From positions 49,656-113,655 of the forward strand of contig ML769615.1 of assembly GCA_009733575.1 (NCBI GenBank): DNA of 64,000 bases, written 5' to 3'. The stretch is from Gymnopus androsaceus JB14 (Eukaryota > Basidiomycota > Agaricomycetes > Agaricales > Omphalotaceae). The notes under the pieces were generated by a model, which saw nothing but the letters and a program-made list of their open reading frames with translations, had not been told where the DNA came from and did no database searches. How positions within the stretch are numbered: the stretch's first letter is position 1; each line of letters starts with the position of its first letter. Shown piece by piece: positions 11,294-23,418 of the stretch. The translations under genes were made by a program, and so were the position numbers.

Positions 11294-11710
11294 GGCAACT
11301 TTTCTTAAGAAAGTTGTTTTATACTTAAGTAATACTCAAGTAATACTTAAAGTGTTACCTAAGTTTGCATAAAGCAACAAATTAGTTGTCTAGCACTTAT
11401 CACCTAAGCATTACTTAAGTAAACTCCAAGTATTTTTTACCTAAGTAATTGAGTAAAATGCAATCATATTTCTTGGTCTGTGTCAAGTAAACAGTAGATA
11501 AAAAAGAAAGAAACATATTGTACTTGAGTAAGTATTTATCATCAAGTAAGTAAGTAAGTAACTAAGTAGGCAAGAAGTAATTTAGTCAGTAAGTAAGTAC
11601 ATAAAAACATTTAATGAACAACTGTAATTGTTTCCTAAGAGAAATACTTACTTGAAGAATACTTAAGGAACATAAGCATTTCTTAAGTACTGTATAGTTT
11701 CAAATTTAAG
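11294..11710. repeat. TACTTAAG word tract starting with ggcaacttttcttaagaaag
   Basis: About 400 bp built from the palindromic word TACTTAAGTA and its variants (ACTCAAGTA, AAGTAAGTA). It begins with a small hairpin, cttttcttaagaaag. A second tract of the same type with a similar leader (ggcagcttttctcaagaaag) is at 50031-50425. No inverted right terminus was found. Confidence 0.55.
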
Positions 11711-11919
11711 TTCACTAGATGTTATGTGTTACGCCTTGGACCTATTCAGCTCATAGTTCAGCCACTGTCAGGCGGCGTTACATTTGCAAATTTAGTTCAG
11801 TTGAGTTCATATTGATAGTGGCCGGTGTAGCTGGCCGCCAAATTTGGCCTATAAGCACCAAAAAATTGAGTTCGGAGGCTAATGTTATACATTACAAAGA
11901 CGGAAATTACACCAGTTCA

Positions 11920-12164
11920 AAGCTTGCCTTGCTACACCATACTGCGCATAGGACTTTGATCGAGGTGCATTCACAAAGTTAAGTATGGTGCCATTACGCG
12001 TACCATTACTCTGCAACCTCTTGGGTAGAATAGGTCCTCAGTGGATTTTAACTGTTAGCTTGGGCTCACTATAGTTCTCTTATTGACCATGTTTTGTTAT
12101 ACACAGAACTTAGGATTATTAGTTCTGCACAGTTCTAGCCTTAGCCAAAAAATCAGTGTATCAC
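11920..12164. repeat. Dispersed repeat, inverse copy at 24464-24709
   Basis: About 245 bp that matches 24464-24709 in reverse orientation. Shared blocks include gcttgggctcactatagttc and cttaggattattagttctgc. Neither copy holds a gene. Confidence 0.7.
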
Positions 12165-13229
12165 TGTTTTATCTTGGTATTGACCATAGACACCATACTC
12201 TCATTCCAATTATGAGTCATATATCTGTTCAAGCTATCCCTATAAATCACAGTACCACCAAATCAGGAACTTACACTTCTGCCACTTCATACATTCTATT
12301 CATTCATCCAAATGTGAATTTCTGTTGTTTGGAGACATAGTTCCCGGCTCCATCGCCTCCATCACCACAAAAACCGTCAATGTCTGGCAAAAAGTTGCTC
12401 CTATGATCCCTAGTATTTTATTGAATGTTTATGGCCATCTTACCCGCTTGTACAACCTAGCTTTGTTTTTGATCATGATCACAATGAAAGCTTTATGAGT
12501 TCATGATGCTGAAGAATATCAATCATTATTATAATTGTTATTGCAGGGTGAAAAAAGTGTGCACTCATATAGCCATCCTTATTGCACCAAAACAAATATT
12601 CAATCTTGTTTTGCAACATAGCTTTGTTTGGATCATGATCATGATGCAATCAAGTAGAATTTGATTCCGTAAGTACAAACATACAATCAATACATCTGTG
12701 AATTGTGATGATTCAGAGAAAAAATAAACAATAAGTCTTTTTCAATGAAGTAGAATAGATTTGAGAATAACAATAACTAGCTTAAATAAAAATATGTCTA
12801 GTGAAGACATCTAAGCTTCTTGGAATTCCAAATCATGCTCAGATACTGAAACATGACCCCCAAGAAATCAAGCATACACAGGTTTCAAGTAAAGTATATG
12901 CTTTGTACTGCAGTTGCTCCTGACAAAAAGAAAGCTAGGTTGTGCAAAAAAGGATTATTAGTTATTTTTCTTCAATAAGAACAGCTATATGAGCTTACAT
13001 AAGTTACATTTTCTTTTCATGATCAGTGAAATACCACTGCAGGGCTTGTTGGAGGTCCTGCATCGATTTCCTCTATGTGTGGAATCAAATCATCTCCAGA
13101 AGATAAAGCATACATCGATTATGCATATTGGACAGGACTCCTATAGTCCATGTTGTCCATATATTCAGACTTTAAATAGCAAGACTTGTATATTTGACAG
13201 GATGCTTGATATCCATCCGGTGGTGATGT
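12165..13229. other. No feature recognised
   Basis: AT-rich sequence without a supported gene. The open frame at 12989-13390 runs into the repeat arm at 13230 and shows no domain. Confidence 0.35.
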
Positions 13230-13490
13230 GTAGTCCGAGCAAACCGCACCTCGATTTCGGGTGCTGTCAAATTATAAATATGACCATCAAAAATGGAAGC
13301 CCACTGATTGTCATATTAGGGATGTTCCGATGGTTAATGAATAATGACCATCAATATTTACCGGTGACTTGCCGAAATCCCGATGAATAATGACTGACCA
13401 TCAGTGAGCCCAGATTCGTCGAAATACCAAATGCATGTGGAGTGTGTACGCAGCTAGCCATAAAGGGGAGGGTGGCTTGCATCGTAAAAA
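13230..13490. repeat. Inverse partner of 5120-5330
   Basis: Diverged inverse copy. Blocks ctcgatttcgggtgctgtca, ccatcaaaaatggaagccca and gccataaaggggagggtggc correspond to the 5.1-5.3 kb arm. Confidence 0.6.
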
Positions 13491-14800
13491 GGGCAGTTTT
13501 GATTGGCCGGGTTGACTATCACACTGCCAATGATTATACTTCGGTCAGGCTGAAGAACATAAGATAAATGTACTTTTTCATACAAGTATATAAAATAAAT
13601 ATTTCAATGAACTTATGAAGGAATTACATCCAGACCCTCTGAATTTTAAATTTTAAACAGACTTCCGAAAGAACACTTCTCGATTGAGCTCTGAAAATAA
13701 TAATAGTTTTGATGCGGATGGAATACTTTTACTTCACAATAAGAGTGAAAGTAACTATTTCAAAGAACCTTCCAGCTGGTTCCCGAAAGACAATACTTCA
13801 ATTCTCGGGCCGAACTGGACAGCGAAAGGCAATCTTTTAGTGAAAGATTGAATTGTGGCCTATGTCCCATGTCTGTTCAGACAATGGTTTTTTCAAGTTT
13901 TTCAAGGTTGAAAAAAGGGAAGAAAAAAAGGAAAGAAGGAGAGTTTACTAGACCTACCGTAGATTATTGTGACAAGAGTAGATGGCGAGAAATGCAATAA
14001 TGAGTGCAGCATTCCAGTTTCGCCGTTTGATTTCAAGTTGAATTCAAGCGCCCATTTGGCTCGGGTTTTGACAGCGCTTGGCTTTTCAAGCCCATGTCCT
14101 TTCGGAGAACGGCTCGATTTAGACTTGGGACTCAGCCAATCATTTTCAAGATGTTATAAATCTCAAAAGATAACCATAAAGCGCCCACGTAGTGCCTGAG
14201 ATAACACAATGATTAACTCTTTTTAGAGGGTCAAGCCGGCGCGGCCGGGAGCGGGTAAGTACGCGCAGAAACGCGAAAAGCACAATAACTTGCTCAATTC
14301 TGAATGGAATTGGGTGAGGATGAGCGCATTTTGAAGCAATTTTGAAGCTCTAGCGAGCCCCATGTATAGTTCAAAGCATACAAATCATTTTATGTATGTA
14401 AAGCTAGGTCTCGTGTGTGCGCGGGACGTGCTTTGAGTGCGGCGGGGTAGAACTCTCGCAGTTCGCTTAGTACGCAGGTAAAAGGTGGAGGAAAACAAGA
14501 ATGTCCTTTTTTCTAACTACCAACGTTGAGTGTAAATACCAGGACGTCGAGCTTTTGACACTCGGCGTATAGCAGTAAGTAAGTAATAGTTCGAGTCTTG
14601 GCGAGACCGAGACCCTGTACGTAGGTAAGTAGATGTTCGGTCTTTATGTATATACATGTAATAAATGTCCATGTCAAGTCCGGAGACTTGTCGCGCTCAT
14701 ACGCGTACAGACGCGTATGAGGCGCGACAATGTACCTAAAGTTTGAGGTTTTAACATCTCTAAAAGCAAACAAACTTGCAAAATAACGCTTGTAAAATTT

Positions 14801-15000
14801 AGTCCTTGCAGTATGTTCCTCTTATAAGTTTTATCTAGTGTGCCCGGGCCAAAATTGGAGTCTGGGGCTGTGAGAAAACAAGCTCAAGTGTGTGTGTGGA
14901 CCTTTACACTACCTCTTGAGCTCACTTGCTCATGGCCTCAAACTCAAATTTTGACTTGGGCACACTAGATAAAACTTATAAGAGGAACATACTGCAAGGA
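14801..15000. mobile_element. Non-autonomous TIR element, exactly 200 bp
   Basis: TCCTTGCAGTATGTTCCTCT at the left is the exact inverse of the right end, and the match continues through tataagttttatctagtgtg, about 43 bp in all. Next inwards, gcccgggccaaaattggagt loosely faces ctcaaattttgacttgggc. No coding capacity. Confidence 0.85.
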
Positions 15001-15159
15001 ATAAAATTGCAGAGTATTATTTTGCTTTGGTACAGCCTTGAAAGGACCTGGCTCAAGATTTAAGTATGTGAATTATATATTTTTGGCAATTAATACTCCC
15101 TAGAGCTTCAGGATAGTTTCAAAATTCACTCAATCTGTTCAATTCTATTGAGAACCGAA

Positions 15160-15305
15160 TGAGTTATTGTGCCTTTTGTGTTCAGTGTGCTTGGAGATGG
15201 AGTGAGACACATGTGCTCAAGTTTTGCTTGCTCACAGTCTTAAACTTAAATTTTCTCCAAGGGCACACTAGATATAATTCATATGAGCTCCAGACTGCCA
15301 GGAAT
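15160..15305. repeat. Diverged relative of the 200-bp TIR element
   Basis: Contains ctcaagttttgcttgctcac, then gggcacactagatataattc and a degraded end ctgccaggaata, matching the right half of 14801-15000. The left end (gtgttcagtgtgcttggag) is poorly preserved. Confidence 0.5.
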
Positions 15306-16497
15306 AAAGTTTCCGAAGGTATTTTTGTGAGTTATTTTGGTTTTGGAAGTAAGCACTTATTGGAGCTTTGAGATTTAGGTACAAGGAATTATATATATAT
15401 TTGTTAATCTACATATATTCATTCTTGAAGCCTCAAATTCGCTTTCAAACGCGTCCAAACGCGTTCAATTCCGTTGAGAATTGAGCGAGCTATTACAGTG
15501 CGGGGCGACTTCGCGCGCAGGCAATGCTTTACATGTGAGATACCGTAAATATGTACTTACGTGATCCCATCATGGCTCATGATGGACGACGTAATGTCCC
15601 ATGTCTGAATTTGGACATGGGTCTGAACAGACATGGGACATGGGCCTGAATTGTTCTTCGAAACAATTACGTTTACTCTTATAGTGAAAGCAGGGCTTTC
15701 AAGTTGACATTGAAACTATTGTTTCGAGAGTCCAATTGAAAGCTTTCCTTTCGTACATCTATATAAAGTTCTAAATTCAGAATGTCGGAATTGAATTGAC
15801 TCTCTACTCTTTTGAATTAAACATTTTCTGTATTTTTCTGAAAAAGTACACTTCGTATAGGGATTGAATTAATTTATTTCCCATCAAGCTTCAACCAAAT
15901 TGAAGCATAATTATTAGCAGCGTGTATACATTTTTGTACTATAGATATGGTATATGAAAACTGGGTTGCGGGAAAACCGAGATAAAATGCGGCTTGTTAA
16001 TTGAGCTGCTTGTTTGGGTTGAAAAAGCCGGTCAATCAATACTACCTTAGTTACGATGTAGGGGAGAGCCAAGCATTCTGAACTGGCTTGAAACCACAAA
16101 CTTTGTCTTTCCAGAGAGATTAGCAGTATCACAGTCTTGAACCGGTTGTGATGGATCTCATCACTGCTTCAGTAAGTAAGTCGTCAATTCCCAATACACA
16201 ATTCACTTCTTTCACATTCTAGAGCTTTAGTTTAACTAGTATATAAGTAGATACGAAACAGCAGTAACGATACCTTTTACTTATTTCGAATATCATTTTA
16301 TTTAAGCTTCATTTGTGTGAACGTAAGCTTAAGGAGATCAATCAGTAGACCCGCGAGCTCACTCTTGGACCTCAACCTTGACGACGCCTGATGCGCGAGC
16401 TCGACTTCGCCAAGGGATATTCTCGAATTCAGGTGAAATCTCTTTATTCTAAGTTTGACAAAGGTTCTGAACCCGTAGAACTACCTAGTTCTATTAC

Positions 16498-16935
16498 ACC
16501 GGTGCTTCTCGATACAAACCAGTGGAAGAGATAGAGAAGCAGTTCCCCACATTGACCTTGTCCCTGTTTTCAAGATTCCAGACCTCACGATACAAAGAGC
16601 ATTTAGGGTTACCCTTGTCGGGCATTTGCTTTCATCCTGTGTCATCAAGTTTTCTTCTCCCGCTCATTGACTCACTGAGTGATATTGCGATCAGAAATTG
16701 GAAATGTAAACGAAACCTTTTTTGGTGGTTGGGAGCATGCTTTTGCCCTTCGGACAGCTGACTTCCCATTGGACCACTGGATATCTCATTTCTATCATGA
16801 AACAATCAATCGACGTCCCCTTTGAACAGATGCGAGGGTACGCATGTATCACACTGGCAAGGCAAAGATGAGTAACCCTAAACTCGCAATCGAGATTTGG
16901 GAATGTGAAAAAAAAACCATAGACTGGATCTTCCC
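16498..16935. repeat. Right arm of the wide inverted repeat (partner 4079-4545)
   Basis: Diverged inverse copy of 4079-4545. The open frame 16522-16761 keeps the better-preserved version of the shared coding-like stretch (SSFLLPLIDSLSDI, RNLFWWLGA) but ends in stops, and no family is recognised. Confidence 0.6.
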
Positions 16936-17135
16936 GCTAATTGTATAGTCCATCTCTTCTCCCGAGCTCCTCGGAGTACTGTGACAGCTATATACGAGTG
17001 GACGCTTTTCCCCCCCTACAATCACGATCATGATCATGATTGATTCTTTCTACATCTTGAGCTCTCATCTGCCGGGAATTTACATGACATCCTTTTAATG
17101 CTTGTAAGCCTCCATTCCAGATACCTTTGCCGCCC

Positions 17136-18433
17136 ATGTCTTCTCAGTCGGATACCCCAGAATTTCCTCCTGAGGTTATATTTGCGCTCAACAACACCTG
17201 GTTTTCATCCTTGGTCATTGAAGCCCTTATGAACGGTGAGTCATAATCTGACTACTAGGAATTCTACGGAATAGCTGATGTCCTACATTGTTGGGAACTA
17301 CTCAAGGAATATATACAGCGATTATACTGGCCGTTATATACTCATCTAGTATGTGGCAATATCGGTATCAGATAATAGTTTGCTTATTCTGCGATCATAG
17401 CGATCAGCAAGGAGAGCCGTAGCAGCCGAAATCTTTTACTCGGTCTTACCTTGGTCATGTATATGTTGTCGGTCACTCACCTGGCCGGTACTTGGGTGAC
17501 ATTGCGCAGTGCTTTTGTTCTTGCGGGTACACCTTTGCAGACATTCGTCATCTTGAATAGCCCTCCATTATGGGAGCGTGTTATTGGCGCAGCAATGCCG
17601 TGCATTGGTATTATCATTGCTGACTGCGTGATTGTGAGTGCACCGGCTCTCAACAGGTGGTCTTCATTTGTGTTTCAACATATCTGTGACAGATTTGGCG
17701 TGCCTGGGTCGTATGGGGAAAAAGATTCAAGGTTGTAGTCTTGCCAGGACTTTTGTCCTTGACTAGTACAGGTGAATACTGGGCCCGTAATCAGTTGAAA
17801 TTGATTCTTACATTCATTTTGCAGCATTTGCTATTCTTACAATCACTGCACAAGCCGACATCTCCAACACCACTTACCAAGGGAACGTCTATGTGCAAGC
17901 TGCCATTACATTTTTCTCGTTGTCCCTGGCCACAACAGTAATATGCAGCGGGCTCATCATTTACCGTATTTTATCTATGCGCAGTGACTCAGGATCCTAT
18001 AACCGGGTTGTTGAGGCTATCACTGAATCTGTAATCCTCTACTCCATCACTGTGATTATCTATGTGCCCGTAACAGCTGTTGAATCGCGTCCCAATCGGT
18101 CATCAGTCTCATTTAATTCGGCATATATTCAATCTGTTATGTTTCCAATGTCGGTATGTGTGCCTTGCTTTTACCAAAGAGATACCCAAGTGTGATGCAC
18201 TTCCTCAGGGAATTGGACCGACGCTTTTAATCTTGCGGTCCATTTTAGGTCTCACCCGGGCTCAAGATACCTGGAGCCCTACTAGTCCAGATAATTCCCT
18301 AATATTTGCTGGAATTAGTAGTGTTTCTCGGGGCGATGCGGAGACGTTTAATAGCGGACATTTGACCGCCCCTGGCGTTGTTAGTGACTCGTCTTTGAGT
18401 CCTGAGAGCAAAGATTTGTTGGCTCAAAAGTAG
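17136..18433 (+). CDS. Multi-spanning fungal membrane protein of unknown function
   Basis: Six exons with GT-AG borders: 17136-17235, 17307-17348, 17401-17633, 17693-17771, 17825-18153, 18209-18433, about 335 residues. After a short extracellular-type N-terminus with an N-glycosylation-like NNT, hydrophobic segments appear in GIYTAIILAVIYSS, LLLGLTLVMYMLSV, MPCIGIIIADCVI, VVVLPGLLSLTSTG, AAITFFSLSLATTVICSGLI, VILYSITVIIYVPVTA and GIGPTLLILRSIL, so about seven spans. The IADCVIIWRAWVVW junction around the third intron is typical of a large family of Agaricomycete membrane proteins with no assigned role. The C-terminal tail is Ser-rich and cytosolic. All exons join in frame without a stop, so the gene looks intact. 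The function is not known. Confidence 0.8.
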
Positions 18434-19074
18434 TACAGTGGAACAATACATATACTTACACCGCCAGTAATTACGTTCAGTCTGCGGCTGTCAGGCCAGA
18501 TATATATTTTAAACATCCTGGATAATGACCAGTTTTGGCTGTCTCCAGTTGCCTTTCAAGCTCTTCTTGAGCTTGCCACCTACAAGATTATGACTCATGA
18601 GTAAAAGCTTTGCTTTGTAGCATAGCATCAATAAAAGGTTTTTTCAACTCAAACTTTGACCTGAATGTGTTAAGCCAAAGTTAAGCATCTGTGCAATGGA
18701 AGTTGTTGATGGCAAGGTAGCATTTATGTTCTGCATATCTTCTGGAAATCTCATTGATTATCCATAATTATCACATTTATTATTGATCATCCAGATAATC
18801 CATAGGCTCAAAGATGTAGTCAAGGATTTTCTGAGTGCGCTCCAGCTTGACAGCATTGATTTGCTGTGTTGGAGTGCATTTCCATACAAAAACATGGTTA
18901 TGTGAGGTCTGTACTAACAAGAAAGGTCAGTAGAATGTATAGTGAAGATATATCTTATCATGATATACCATATATGGGCCATGAGAATGATTACACAGTT
19001 AGTTAGTCCAAGCTCCAAGCCCAAAATATAAAACTTGATTTCCAGTCTGTTTTTCCAAAATACAGACACCCTTG
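18434..19074. other. No gene; intergenic
   Basis: AT-rich spacer after the membrane-protein stop codon. No second gene or repeat with a partner was seen. Confidence 0.4.
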
Positions 19075-19180
19075 CTTACAGTTATGTACAAAACTAATGG
19101 CAGTAGCTTAATTGGAGGCACTTTTTTTTCAATTCTTCTTGGATCAAGCAACTGTCATTAGTTTTGCACATGGCTGTAAG
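19075..19180. mobile_element. Tc1/mariner-like MITE, 106 bp
   Basis: Left cttacagttatgtacaaaac is the near-inverse of right gttttgcacatggctgtaag, about 30 bp per arm, with TA at both borders. The short AT-rich middle has no coding content. The assignment to the mariner type rests only on the TA border and the end CAG. Confidence 0.55.
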
Positions 19181-19266
19181 TCTTGTAAAATATTTATGAC
19201 CTATATTCCTCTGAAAAGTACATTTCCCCTCTGTATTGAAATAAATGAATTTCCCACAATGCTTTA

Positions 19267-19884
19267 GAGTCCGTTCGGATTATTCCACAGGAATGTGGAA
19301 TGCGGAACCGGATGCCGGTCCGCCTCCATCGCTTCTTCTTTCGCTATTGTCACTGTAGTATTCTAGAGTATCTTATGAGTAAACGAAAAGCTGGAGACCG
19401 TGGAATCGGTTATAAGCCATTTTATGGGTTCATTTGTACTTCTCAGCACCAATATCTTGACCCAAAACCGCGAAAGGGCAGTTTGGACAATACAGTGCAT
19501 CATTGCGCTTGTTACCTTTCTCAGCCCTCATGTTACTGGAGATGGTCATAAAGCTCTGTATAGATATGGTCTGAATGTCCTTCCAACAGCTCATCTACCC
19601 ACTCTTTTCCTGTAAGTTTTGAGGTGTGGTAAGGCCGTATTGGGTCCCAGTAAGCAGTAGATGCATATAGTACTCCTGCTAGTGCCACAAAGCATGCAGC
19701 CTCAGCAGCTCCCTTAAATCACTCTTGTGCAATGCCTGCTAATATGTCTGGGGAGCTGGGAGGCATTGGGAAAGCAAAAAAACGATGAGAACTACGATAG
19801 CTATATAGGCGGCACGCGCGGTGTGAAGCGGACCGGCATCCGGTTCCGCATTCCACATTCCTGTGGAATGATCCGAACGGACTC
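19267..19884. mobile_element. Non-autonomous TIR element, 618 bp, TTA target duplication
   Basis: The left end GAGTCCGTTCGGATTATTCC is repeated in inverse at the right end (one mismatch), and the match continues through acaggaatgtggaatgcgga and the CCGGATGCCGGTC block, about 52 bp. TTA flanks both sides (19264-19266, 19885-19887), as in PIF/Harbinger elements. The word GGAATGTGGAAT is repeated in the arms. Open frames inside (19300-19615) overlap and have no transposase motif. Confidence 0.75.
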
Positions 19885-20344
19885 TTAGTCAGACTTAAGC
19901 ATAATTATTAGCATTTCAAGTCTTTTCGAGTGCCCATGTTGGATCTACATAGTAGTACGTACACACGCTGATGCGAGAGCAGCGGCTGCGAAAATTTTTT
20001 ATCATGCGTGCGAAAATCTGGGCTACCTAGGTACCCCGGACCGGGTCCAGCTTTCATAATTAGCGTACTTAGCTCTTTACATATTGCTTAGTATACCTAA
20101 AGGGAAGAGCACTCAATGTTACAAGTACGCTAAAAGTACCCATGCTAGCTTTAACATACTAAAAAAGGGAATTACGTGATCGGTCCGGGAGGCGCAGACA
20201 TGTCCGGGATACTCCTCTTGCTTTGATGTGATCAAAGATCATGTATCAGGTGCCGCGCGATTCATCATCAAATTGAAATGCCTGGGAAAAAGATGCCAGG
20301 AAAACAGCTTATAAACTGTGGTGTTTTTCTGACACTGTCCCACA

Positions 20345-22231
20345 ATGCACACCAACACTTTCCTATCCTTTTCCCAAACACTTCTCTCCGTACTCGGAAT
20401 TCTTGATAGTGTGCCTCGAATTGATGTGAAAAACGCAACAAGTATCTGCCCGGGGTTAGATGGCGTCAGTGCGTCATACGCTGCCTACGTACCGTTACAA
20501 GGTCATTCAGAACTCAACCCCAAGAAAACGTTTTTCTGGTGGGTCTAAAATATGTTACAAGGATCAGCAGTTGCCGAATCCTAGCCTTGAAAGGTTATTC
20601 GAAGCAGAGAACAACGCGGAATCTGCCCCATTGGTGTATGTCATGAATCTAAACATTCAGTCACTAATTGACAAACCTTAGTGTGCTTGTCGGAGGGGGC
20701 CCCGGGACTAGTGCGCTCACTTTTGCAATGATGGGATTTGGACCATGTTCTTTGACTTCAACGGGATTAAAACTAAATCCTTACCGCTGGACAAAGCATT
20801 TTAACGTTTTGTCCCTTGAACATGTATGTAGGCCCGACTTTGCTCTATTTATCTGTCCAGCTGATTTCGTTCCAGCCGATTGACACCGGCTATTCATATG
20901 GGATTCGAGTCAACAATAGTTTAGATGCTGCAGAGGATGCTTATGACTTCTTCCAAAAATTTTATCAAACATTCCCTCACCTTGCAAAGTGAGCTGGTTA
21001 TCTTGTTATCCAGTTAGCTGATAGCCATCAGCTTATATGTTGCTATTAGGAATCCAATGATCCTTACAACAGGATCATATGGAGGTGCTTTTGCTCCTCC
21101 CATTGCCACTGTGATCAAGAAGCATAACCAGGAAATAAGGGACTCATGGCTGCCTACCCAAAATTATTACATCAACCTTGAGTCGGCAATTATCAGTGCT
21201 CCGTATACGGTACATTTTGATTTTTTGCTGTAGTCCTCGGCCATGCCGTACTGAATCGCTAACTATTTACAGAATCCCTTGACTTACTTTGAATGGTTTC
21301 TGGAGTATGCTTGCCATGATGTCGAATTTTATAATGCCACTACATGTGACCAGTTCTATTCGGTACTTCCATCCTGCTTGGAAAGCATTCATCTAGCATT
21401 CTCTAATCCCTCGGAGAAAAATCGTGCAATGGCTACATCACTCTGTTTTTCCATGACTTTGGGTGACAGTCATGGTAAAGCCACACATGATATTCGAGTT
21501 ACATGCAATGAAAATCAATCTCCCATAGATTGCGTCCCAGACTTTGCTTGGGCAATTGCATTTTTCAATCAAAAAGATATTAAAAATACGCTTGGGATAC
21601 CAGATGCAGTGAACTTTCGAGTATACACGCCGGAAATTGAACGGAGTTTTGGGCTTCCGGAGACTTGTGTGTCACTATCATGATGCAAAAAAAAACCTGC
21701 TTAAACGCCTTTTTCATAGTATGCATCCATTCCATCTCATGTATGAACCTCTATTGGCAGATGGTCTGAGGGTTCTTCGTGCGTAGCCTTTCTGAATTTC
21801 AATCAAAAGAGAAATGTTTATACTAATAACTTAAGATTATGTTGGAAAATATGACCCCACTGTTTCATGGCTTTCAACACTATCATTTGTGAGTAGTATG
21901 CACAAATTGACATCCTATTCACCGATACTATCTACCTTGTAGGTGAAGCAACTACAGCATCCTTTGCAGTCTGAATTTATCTCTGCCTATGATTTGCCAT
22001 GGAACTTGACCAATACTTCTGCAACAGTGAGGACCGTTGGAGAGGGTTCTGGGTCTATAGGTCTGGTAATCATTGAAGATTCTGGTCACTTTGTATGTTT
22101 ACTCTCATTAGTTCCAATTTTGAAGATTCCACACTCATATCTATCAGGTTGTCCAGGATCAGTCCGAGCTTGTGCAAATTATGGCGCGAAAGTGGATATA
22201 CAATCAACCACTTTTTGACATCCCTGCTTAG
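20345..22231 (+). CDS. Serine carboxypeptidase-like protein, peptidase family S10
   Basis: Ten exons can be read: 20345-20538, 20594-20635, 20682-20823, 20876-20988, 21050-21209, 21273-21670, 21720-21778, 21836-21888, 21943-22092, 22148-22231, about 464 residues. Family landmarks are in order: LFEAENNAESAPLV, the oxyanion stretch GGGPGTSA, GFGPC, NPYRW, PIDTGYSYG, the nucleophile loop TTGSYGG, the Asp region LRVLHYVGKYD and the His region EDSGHF near the C-terminus. Ser, Asp and His are therefore all present. The loop reads G-S-Y-G-G without the Glu that precedes Ser in most S10 enzymes. The N-terminus is hydrophobic (about residues 4-19) and likely a signal peptide, so a secreted or vacuolar enzyme is inferred. 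Several NxT/S sites are present. The splice at 21671 uses a weak GTCACT donor and is the least certain join. Confidence 0.85.
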
Positions 22232-23418
22232 ATTTTTCAATGTGATATGTTTAGTTGCTGTTTAGTTTCTATACTTACTACTCAGAGGAATTCCAAGCTT
22301 TGACTTTGATTTGTCCTGGAAAACTTCATAGCCTAGTACTGGCTTCCTTGAATTTGTCCACACACTATCCCAAGGGAATGGAAGGGATAGTTCTACTCAA
22401 CAACCTTTGCAGATGTTGACAGCCCTGAAATTTTCTCAATCCCATGCATTGAAGCATTTCAGTTGGATTAATGGTGGCTAGCTTCCAAGGGGTCACTGGG
22501 ATTGCAGACCATTACACTCCGGGGTCTGTCAGTTCAGCCTGGGAGGCCACTAAAAACAAAATTTGTACCTCAACTTTTTTAGAGGGTTTTTGAACTGCAC
22601 ATGCATCTTTGGCATACAGTGCACTGCATTGAAATCAGGAAGCCAGGATTATGACAACTTTGTTTATCTATGCTTATTGGGGCACTTGCATGTTGAACGT
22701 ATGATGATATCAGTCATTGCCAAGGTATTCTTATTCAGCCTCTGTAGTATCTTAGTAAGTAGCTTTATGGACAACATCATAGGTCATGCACATAGAACAT
22801 ACTAGAAGCATACCACCATATATGTAATGAATACAGTACTACAGTATACTGTTTTATTTCATTCAATTCGACAGTCACAGGTCACGGGCCCATGAAATGT
22901 TGTGAAATGTCACACTGGTCACAGATCATCATACAAAATTTGTCCAAAATCAACAGCTTTGACTGGCTTTAGCGCTGAAAAAGCTTACAAAGACTTCCAT
23001 TTAAGGAAATGTGTTGAAATCATAATTCCGACATGGTGGTCACAGGTCCCAAGCCATGTTGAATTGAACAAAATCCAGCAGTATAAGGACTCCAGTAGTA
23101 CTGCTAATGACAATGACTTCTACTAGTCTTCTACCTCTGTCTATTTACTCTACAAGCTTAACCACTTGGTGAGTGCTAGTCACTGCGCCTCCTAGCTTAT
23201 ACACTGTGCAACATTGCAGGTCAGCACCATTTAAATTTATAAATGATGCAAGTGATCTACAGTATACTTATGTATTGTGCTAAGCTGCCAGTGGGACCAA
23301 GTAAGCACACATAAACAAGGTTGCTGAAATCCTAGCTTCCCATTTTCAATGCAACGCACTGTACTCTCTGCAGAAGTATTTACCTGCTATATCAAATTTG
23401 GCCCATATGCAGCTGATA
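22232..23418. other. Spacer with short repeat-like blocks
   Basis: No gene recognised. Bases 22380-22425 (gggatagttctactcaacaa, then gttgacagccc) resemble 44124-44165 and 49650-49685. Around 22870-22925 the word GTCACAGGTCAC recurs, as in the element at 1-376. Confidence 0.35.

Larger units (their letters stand above)
13851..15652. repeat. 1.8-kb region bounded by 32-bp inverted repeats
   Basis: 13851-13882 (aattgtggcc, then tatgtcccatgtctgttcag, ac) is the inverse of 15621-15652, with three differences. The word ACATGGG is repeated in the right end. The interior has no transposase-like frame; it holds a complete smaller TIR element at 14801-15000. This may be a non-autonomous DNA element with later insertions. 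Confidence 0.5.

Noticed and set aside
19300..19615. Transposase within the 618-bp TIR element
   Set aside because: Too short, two overlapping phases and no DDE or zinc motif.
5422..22231. A dikaritin-type RiPP gene cluster
   Set aside because: Only the UstYa-like gene fits; no precursor gene, UstY partner or S41 peptidase is visible, and the S10 gene is 14 kb away across repeats.
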